From NCBI GenBank assembly GCA_038363925.1, contig JAQQWL010000008.1:1550001-1614000 (forward strand): a DNA stretch of 64,000 nt, given 5' to 3'. Source of the stretch: Apiospora phragmitis. Taxonomy: Eukaryota > Ascomycota > Sordariomycetes > Amphisphaeriales > Apiosporaceae. The position numbers and the translations under genes were made by a program. The notes beneath the pieces were generated by a model. That model was given only the letters and a program-made list of their open reading frames with translations, was not told the DNA's origin and made no database searches. Each line of letters begins with the position of its first letter. Position 1 is the first letter of the stretch. Of this stretch, positions 57,479-64,000 are shown piece by piece.

Positions 57479-57840
57479 ATGCATCACCAGGCCACCCAAC
57501 CCGTGCAGATTGCGACGCAACACTTTGTGTCAACCAGTACGTCGCTACTACAGCACCCCTCCCACTTTAACTCCAGTACTAACAATTTCTCCCCCTAATA
57601 GGCTTCACCCGCGAAGGATCATCATCCCTCAGCCCTCCCTCTGTCACAACGCTGCAGGCCCAGGCCAACCGCTGCGAAACTCAGGACTCTGATCTGCTCG
57701 CCAACGAGGAGCTCCAGACTATCCAAGTAGCTCTCTCCGGAGGTCGACGACACCGCCGCGGCAATCTGTCACAAACGGAACTCGAGACCTTCCACATGTT
57801 CAGGAGAGACGTGCGGTCCGGCTCCATCCCCACCATCTAG
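57479..57840 (+). CDS. Small basic protein, about 99 residues, spliced, function unknown
   Basis: Exon 1 57479-57536 (MHHQATQPVQIATQHFVST); 65-bp intron with GTACGT donor, a CTAAC branch point and TAG acceptor; exon 2 57602-57840. The second part reads SPPSVTTLQAQANRCE, NEELQTIQVALSGGRRHRRGNLSQTELETFHMFRRDVRSGSIPTI. There is no signal peptide or membrane segment; the centre is Arg-rich, and a predicted helix (QTELETFHMFRRDV) ends it. The clean intron, CT-rich leader, matching codon use and AT-rich 3' flank support a real, probably well-expressed gene. A conserved family in related fungi is likely, but no name is recalled. Confidence 0.66.
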
Positions 57841-60800
57841 ATTTCATCTCTAGATCGTCTCGACCCCAAGACATGAGGACCGCCTCATCGCCGTCCTCGA
57901 ACGCCTTTTGCTTTTAAAAAACACATTTCGCCGTGTATTAGCTATTCCGCCAACGTCGTCGTGTTACGCTTTTCACACACGCACGCACGCTTTCAACTCA
58001 ACTCTCCCGCTATTCATCTTATCGACACTTTTGCAACGCGTTTTATCACTATAGACATACAAGTCCCCGTGTGGCATTTTCAACGCTTCCAACGAAGCGG
58101 CCCGGGTTGACGCCCCTTTACATTCAGCAAGCAATCAGCAACAGCAACAGAATCACCCCTCAAAAAGCTCCCAAGAGCGACCCCCTACTGCATAAGGATT
58201 GGTAAGCCCCGAAAGGCCTGATCACTTATTGCCTACAAAAAGAGTATGCCATATGCAACTCACCTCCCCGCACATTCGGCATGGAGTTTAATAATAATAC
58301 AAATGTTATAAACAATAAACTATTCTCGTGTTCTATGTGATCATATGTGACCTTTGCTCTCCTGTCTTCAATTTGATACGAAACGATCTCCAAGACTCCT
58401 GTCGATGCACCTGCCTACTTGTACCTTTCGATCACCGTCCTACCATCCTTTCAGATTCTCAAGATATGATCTTTCCCCCACGCCACATAAGAATCTCATC
58501 GTCGATACCTTCATGTTACATCGTTCACGATCAATGCATTTCGCTACGTGTGACCTCAGCTGATTCAACACGAGCATGAGTGATCTGCTTGCACTGCCCT
58601 CTGATTTGCCTTCGTGAACACGCGTTGCTGAATCACTGCAACGCGACAATCCTCCCAATAGTCTCGTATCGAAACAGGAAACCGGCTTAGCTGCCCATCC
58701 ACCACTACGCACATCGAAATAACTCCACGCCATGACGGAGAGATTGATCTATCTCCCCGTACCAAAGTATTTGCCGTATCGAGCTGTCTATCTGTACTGA
58801 TTTCTCCATAACCCCCAGCCAGCTACCCCCAGAAAACAAACTTAGCAGTGGATAAATTATTGACGAAACATCACCTACAGTAGTGCCAATCCTCCGCGGA
58901 CTATGCAGACTACCGTTTCGAGTCGTGCTGCTGAGCTACAGTAGTAGTGCTAGACCACCAGCCGGGCCCTTTGCTCAGCGGCGTTGGCACCCACGGCCTC
59001 CCAGGTCGAATCCACCACCACCAAGGCCCCGGGGACTATGCCCCGAGCCTCCCTTTCCGCCCCACCCTGACCTCAGTCGCTTTCAGCTCGCCACTCCGTA
59101 TGACCTCACACCAAAAGCTCACACCACCACTCAACGTCATCATCGCGATCGGAGGCTGCGCCGGTCGGTAACCGCTGGAGAGAACTGATGAATTTAGCTA
59201 CTAGGTAGAATTGCGCAGGCACGCACTTGCTTTTACTTGTTTAGGCGATCTACGCGGGAAAGACGGGTAACTACTTACCTAGGTACCCCCCACGCAGACG
59301 CGAGGCCTGGCCCCCTGGACCCCGTGTTTTTCGATCTACTTACTGAAAGTACTCAAGTATTTCGACTTTCATAACTCAGGTGGCACAAATCTATTACGGG
59401 GAGTTTGAGATCTACTTTGTCGACGGCGCTACTGAGTTGTTATCTCGATGTGCTTCTTTCGTTGTGCTCTCTCCCTCTTTGCTATCCCGATGTGGCGGCC
59501 AAGCTACCAGCCCTGTCTGGCTAAGACGGTTCCACTCTGCACAGGATCGCCAGGTTACTTTTTCTCACTGATCTTCATTGATTATCTCATGTATCTCTTC
59601 GGTCCGATAGAAAACGGCGAAGAACATACGAATACCGAAAAAATACACCATATTATGATGAAAGAGGAAGGCGTTTTTACTACATATGACGCTATTCTCA
59701 CTTGACATCTTACTATTTCGCTGTCAAATGACATAAGCCCGCCTGGTGCTCTGGCCACTGGCTGGCCTTTGATCTTCCGGCTACTCCCCCAGCTTTACGG
59801 GGGTGGCGCGATCGGGATGGCTTGCAGATTGCATTTCTCCTTCTATCCCCAAAGCCGCAAATGATATTCATCAATGCATCGGATCGAACAGTCCTGGCAC
59901 ACCGTTCAGGAGACCGTTGGGTCGCCGTACTCCTACGCAGAGCCGCCCCCTGCCAGACCCTGGCCCTCTCGATGCGGCTCGCACAGTATAGACTTCAACC
60001 CGCGATCTCCATGGCTATTCTTGATCGCAGAAGTCTGGAGAGTTTCGCGGGATCTGTGGGATTCATGCAATGATCTCCGTTGATCTCCACGCCGGCCCTT
60101 ACAGTACAGAAAGTTACTAAGCTATGTACGTCGTATGTGGCTAACCAGACTGGAAAAGCAAATGCCATCATGGCGTCCCCTGTGGCTGGGATGAGACAAG
60201 GTTAAACTCCGCGCCCAATGACGAGCCTGGTGCCAGTAGTGCTGGTGCTATGAGGTAGATAGCATCAACTCCCTGATCGACACAGTTCCTCTGCTAGCCG
60301 GCTATGCGGCCTACTGGGATAAACTTTGCTCAGCAGTATTTGAGACCAATCACAGGCTTCCAAGCACTGTGGATATGCAGGTCACGGTAGCGACGCGAGA
60401 GATAACGATTGTCACCCGTCGACCAGTAGATCGACCTCATTGATACGCGGAGCTGTACTGGGTGGGATGGCCTAGTGGTCAGATGGCACATGGGGAGAGT
60501 CTGATGTCTCTTCGCTTAGCAGTTTTGGTAAATTGCTCCATTTCGCAATTTAAGACCCTTCTGTCGCTGCCAGAGTCAGGCCTACCTCTTGCCCCCGATG
60601 AGTTCATCCATAAACGATCGCTGTCTGTTTCATGGCCTGCTTGGGTGTGCTCATCGATTCTAGCTGGGGATACAGTGTTGTTCATCGCCCCTGATTGTCT
60701 CGGTAGTTGCCTCGTGTGTAGGTTGAAATGATATCATCGTACTGGCCGCCAGTACCTCTTACAATCATAGTTGCAGCCGTGGGTACTTAGAAACGTGGCT

Positions 60801-61540
60801 TTTCACGTTGCCATCAAGGTTCAGGGACAGGTTTGTGTGGTACGACAGCACTTTGATGTAGAGTTGTCGTAAGCGGCAAGGCGGCAAGGCGGCTGTCGAT
60901 CCGGCCAGATATCCGAGACAAAGTGTGTGAGGCTGTCGCCACACCATTCGGTTCTGTTGGGTATCGCCAAGTGTTAGTCAATATTGCCAAGTCGTCTCAA
61001 GGAAGATTCAAGTTACGACTTGGGATCGATGGCGTCAACATTTTCTCGGAGGAATGCGCCGGACTTCGTACTAATCGGTGAGCCGCTCGATACGGGGCTG
61101 GCCGGATTACAGCACTCGACTACATGACATTTCCCAAGCATCGGCGGTCTGTGAAGAGCCAGAGATGTCAACCCCAAAACGTAACGATAAGTGCATGCAT
61201 GCATACAAGTTGCAGTGGTCCGATTACTTGAGAGGCTGACGCCGGAGCCGCTACCATCAAGGTGCCAAGGCAGATGGTTGCTAGGTGGGCGCAACCCTTG
61301 TGGCCAGTATTGCAATACCCTCTGATATTCACAGCTCTTCAATAGAAAGACCTTACAATCCGAATTTGGGATGAAAACGTATATATTACTGGTTGATCCG
61401 ATGTAAGATAATGGCAATGAAGTCTCGATATCCGATTACATCCAAAACTCATCGTCAACTTCCACAAGAGAGACAAGAACAGGAGACACACTTATACAAC
61501 CAGCATCAACGAATTTGTATATAAACAATTGTTACACGCA
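57841..61540. other. Long 3.7 kb gene-poor stretch
   Basis: 57841-58330 is probably the 3' UTR of the small gene, with AT-rich words such as AATAATAATAC near 58290. From 58330 to 61540 no frame shows family features or paired splice sites. No tRNA with a credible B box was found. Confidence 0.5.
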
Positions 61541-61621
61541 ATGCACTTCGTATCCATCCTCCTCGCGGCCCTGACTCCGGTCTCTGTTCTTTCGGCGCCG
61601 CGTGCCGAGCCGCTACCTTAG
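61541..61621 (+). CDS. Signal-peptide-like mini-ORF, possibly truncated secreted protein
   Basis: ATG 61541 encodes MHFVSILLAALTPVSVLSAPRAEPLP, then TAG 61619-61621. The sequence is a textbook fungal signal peptide with a cleavage site after SA. The frame continues beyond the TAG as RGEPEPADNW to a TGA about 60 bases on, so a CAG-to-TAG or TGG-to-TAG change in a small secreted peptide is possible. It may also be chance. No mature domain is visible. Confidence 0.38.
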   Translation: MHFVSILLAALTPVSVLSAPRAEPLP

Positions 61622-62094
61622 AGGGGAGAGCCCGAGCCGGCTGATAATTGGTGGTATTTGGGGATATTGGATGTTTGAGCAATTGGCTTTGCCCGGAGAG
61701 GAAGAACGTCACACAGGAAGTGTCACGGGCTGGTTGAATCATATCTTAGCCACGCAATCGATTAGTGTATCTTGCCACTGCATACCCTCTGTCGGTGGCC
61801 CAATGACGTATCGTCGTTTAGGCAAACACGGGAGTCATTTGGCTTTACCACACGCATGCAACCCGATGTGCAAAAGCTTGCGGCGCCGCCTGTCTATTTA
61901 GGGAGTGCTTGCTTCAAATAATTCAGTTCAAAGTATGTCATGGCTAACTAAACCTATCATATTGAAACAAAATGAGCAGATCTACATCAGTGTCTTCGAA
62001 ATTACCACGTATGACTATATGGGTTTGGGGGCTTGCCTAACCCTATCTCCATGCCAGCCATCCACTGCCCAACACCATAAGTAAGCGCAACTTG
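61622..62094. other. Spacer
   Basis: No gene seen apart from the short read-through frame of the mini-ORF. Confidence 0.45.
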
Positions 62095-63889
62095 TCAAAG
62101 CTCCAGAACCTGTCTCTGACCATCCATGCCGACGCTCGAGAAAAATTCCCTTTTCACTACCGGGGTCATAATTTTCTGCAGATAATGACGTTGGTCACCA
62201 CAATGCAGACCTTTGGCGAAGCAATCCCCACATATATCAAAATCACCATTACTACAGGAGTTGCAGTGATATGGATCACTGGTGAGCTCCCAGCAGACGT
62301 CGCACAATGCCCTAGACCACCCGAAGTGTTGCCTCAAGTCTTCTACCAGGAGATGGGGGGAGCTCGGAAGCAGTGAAGGCCCTTCAGGCAGTTCCAACTC
62401 GTCTTCAGGGTCGTCCACCCCCGGGAACTCGCGCAGGAGGCGCCAGGCAGGCGGACGGTCAGCCGGGCTCTCTGCCCTACAGCCAGCAATAATTTTATCC
62501 ATGAAGGGCGGCGCAGAACCAACGACACTTGGAAGCTGAACGTGCGTGTGTAAGCAGCCAGATTTGGCCGAGCCCGGGCAACCGAATTTCCTGCAGATCG
62601 CAGCCTGCCGCAGACCTATCTCATTTGCTGCTATACCCCATAGTACGACGCCCAGTGAGAACAAGTCCACGGCTTGTTGTACGAGGACTGTGACGAACTC
62701 TGCTCCCGGTATTTCGGGAGGGCGCAGTAGGCTGTTGGAGGGAATAAACGAGCGCCTGAAACCATTGAGGAGCCTCACATTGTCGTTCCCATTGAAGAAC
62801 ACACCGTTCTTCATGTTCCTGCTTAACGACCCGTGCACGAAACCATTGGAGTGAAGCTGGGCTACCGCCTCAATCAGGTGGCGGCACCATCGCTGTCGAC
62901 GCTACCAGCTCACAGGCGTACCAGCTTTGTTGGCTGCAAGAAGTTGGCCCAGGAGGCTGCCCCCCCGCTGGAATCTCGCAAAGATACACAAGAAGGCCAC
63001 CGTCATCACTTTCAACAAGTCCAACCAGCGAACTATATACCGGGTGGCTTCTCATGCAATGTAGAACCTGAAATGTGTACCAGCATTCGTCGATGTCATC
63101 AGCATCCATGCTAAATCGAGACTCCATGACCCATCGCGAGTCAAGCCAAGCGATGAATTGGGGCATTACCATTCCTTGTGTGCAAAGATTTTGGTGGATC
63201 AACTCTCTGCCACGGTATCTTGGGCAATCGAGGTATCTCGCCGCAGCTGTGATATGCCGCAAGCGCCTGTCAACGTCGGATTTTGGCTCCAACAGTTGCT
63301 TGAAAGCGAGACCAGACGGCTGTTGCCCCAAATGGACGTGGACATGTCCACCTTGGTCGGGAACTTCACAGGTACGCAGAAACCCTACCAGGGCATTCTC
63401 CAGAGTGAAGGGCAATGACAGAGCTGTATGTAATGACGAACCGGCTGGCTTTGCTCTGAGGATATCCCAATAAGGGGACTCGATGGTGACGAGTAGTTGT
63501 GCTTCGACACTGAAGTACTGTCGTCGAACTTGAAAGAAGATTATACAATGAAATGCTCAATAGAATTGAGACAATTCCACTTCCCTGCTATTACTATAAC
63601 CGAGTCTGCCAGAATCATCGGCAGTGTAGGTCTCGGGGAGGAACGTCGGTGAACGCTTGAACGCATTGGGGGGCTGCTTTGCCGCTGATGAAAGCTCACA
63701 TACAAAATTGGCGAAGCGCTGGTCTTTGCGGCGAAGTTCGCTATCTTCGATCATCTCCGTGCCACTCGATGTTGTCCCTGGCTCAGGGTTCGGGGGAATC
63801 TGTGCTGCCACCAAGGCTTGTTTGATGTCGCTGAACCTGCGATCGAGACGAGAGGTTAAGGGCCTACGAATATCTGTCAGACCTGCCAC
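62095..63889 (-). CDS. Kinase-like domain plus ZZ-type zinc finger protein (5' end and one region unresolved)
   Basis: Minus-strand pieces in order: 63600-63889 (helical, FANFVCELSSAAKQP); 62950-63545 (VRRQYFSVEAQLLVT, ESPYWDILRAKPAG, VDRRLRHITAAARYLD); then from 62095 upstream: HLIEAVAQLHSNGFVHGSLSRN, with NVRLLNGFRRS in the metal-motif place, the DLFSLGVVLWGIA helix, and a ZZ finger CDVCWELTSDPYHCNSCSNGDFDICGDCF..GLHC..H. The kinase catalytic loop is degenerate (HGSLSRN for HRDLKxxN), so it is probably a pseudokinase. Near 62960 a G7 run causes a shift and a TAG follows just upstream of HLIEAV. The first exon is not identified; an acceptor lies at about 63875. Similar fungal ZZ/kinase proteins have no known role. 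Confidence 0.62.
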
Positions 63890-64000
63890 TTTTCAATCCG
63901 GTCAATGGTGATCGGGACATTCACTTACAAGGTCAAAGCTAGCCCTAGTCTTGCCTGTGCGTCTGATAGATTTGTGCGTATTTGTATAGCAGCAGACTTA

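Noticed and set aside
60461..60500. TGGCCTAGTGGTCAGATGGC as a possible tRNA A-box region
   Set aside because: No matching B box (GGTTCGANTCC) or acceptor stem was found within 100 bases.

Overview
The window is nuclear DNA from a filamentous ascomycete (Pezizomycotina, probably Sordariomycetes). Genes carry short 50-180 bp introns with GTAAGT-type donors and CTAAC-like branch points. Coding regions are GC-rich. One AT-rich block at 24.2-26.1 kb looks like a RIP-mutated transposon. Gene families are typically fungal: HR- and NR-PKS, FTA2, ZZ/kinase, AA11 LPMO, NUP permease.

Layout. 0-5.4 kb: a CTR copper transporter and a ferric/cupric reductase diverge from a shared 1.4 kb spacer. 6-8.7 kb: a broken unknown gene and an FTA2-domain gene. 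9.3-11.1 kb: a folylpolyglutamate synthase copy with two nonsense codons. 12.7-13.5 kb: a secreted protein. 15.5-33.3 kb: a decayed polyketide cluster holding an NR-PKS (-), an HR-PKS (+), a P450 (-), an O-methyltransferase (-), a truncated TauD-like dioxygenase (+) and a zinc-cluster-type regulator relic (-). 34.2-37.3 kb: an ammonium transporter and a P450 lacking its haem half. 38.4-53.9 kb is mostly intact catabolic or housekeeping DNA: carboxylesterase, AA11 LPMO, peroxisomal copper amine oxidase, APC permease, NUP purine permease, a JmjC/cupin-like protein and lipoyl synthase. 54-64 kb is gene-poor and holds a small spliced ~99-aa protein gene and a kinase-like/ZZ zinc-finger gene.

The most striking object is the polyketide locus. 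The HR-PKS carries a 1.87 kb TIR element whose removal at the TA duplication puts the flanking codons back in one frame. The same gene lacks the KS segment with the catalytic cysteine, the DH-MT region, the ER and the ACP. The NR-PKS lacks its 5' end and part of its AT. The P450, OMT, FPGS and both PKSs carry in-frame stops, several explicable as CpA-to-TpA changes. The cluster therefore looks dead, while both flanks look alive.

A caution: many genes, including the normally indispensable lipoyl synthase, show single-base shifts at or next to short G/C runs. These are more simply read as sequence or assembly indels than as decay, so single shifts were not treated as proof of a pseudogene. Nonsense codons, large internal deletions and the transposon were.

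Functional themes. Reductive copper uptake (CTR plus reductase) lies on the same segment as copper enzymes (LPMO, amine oxidase). Nitrogen scavenging is represented by the ammonium transporter, APC permease, amine oxidase and purine permease, with GATA-factor motifs in the relevant spacers.
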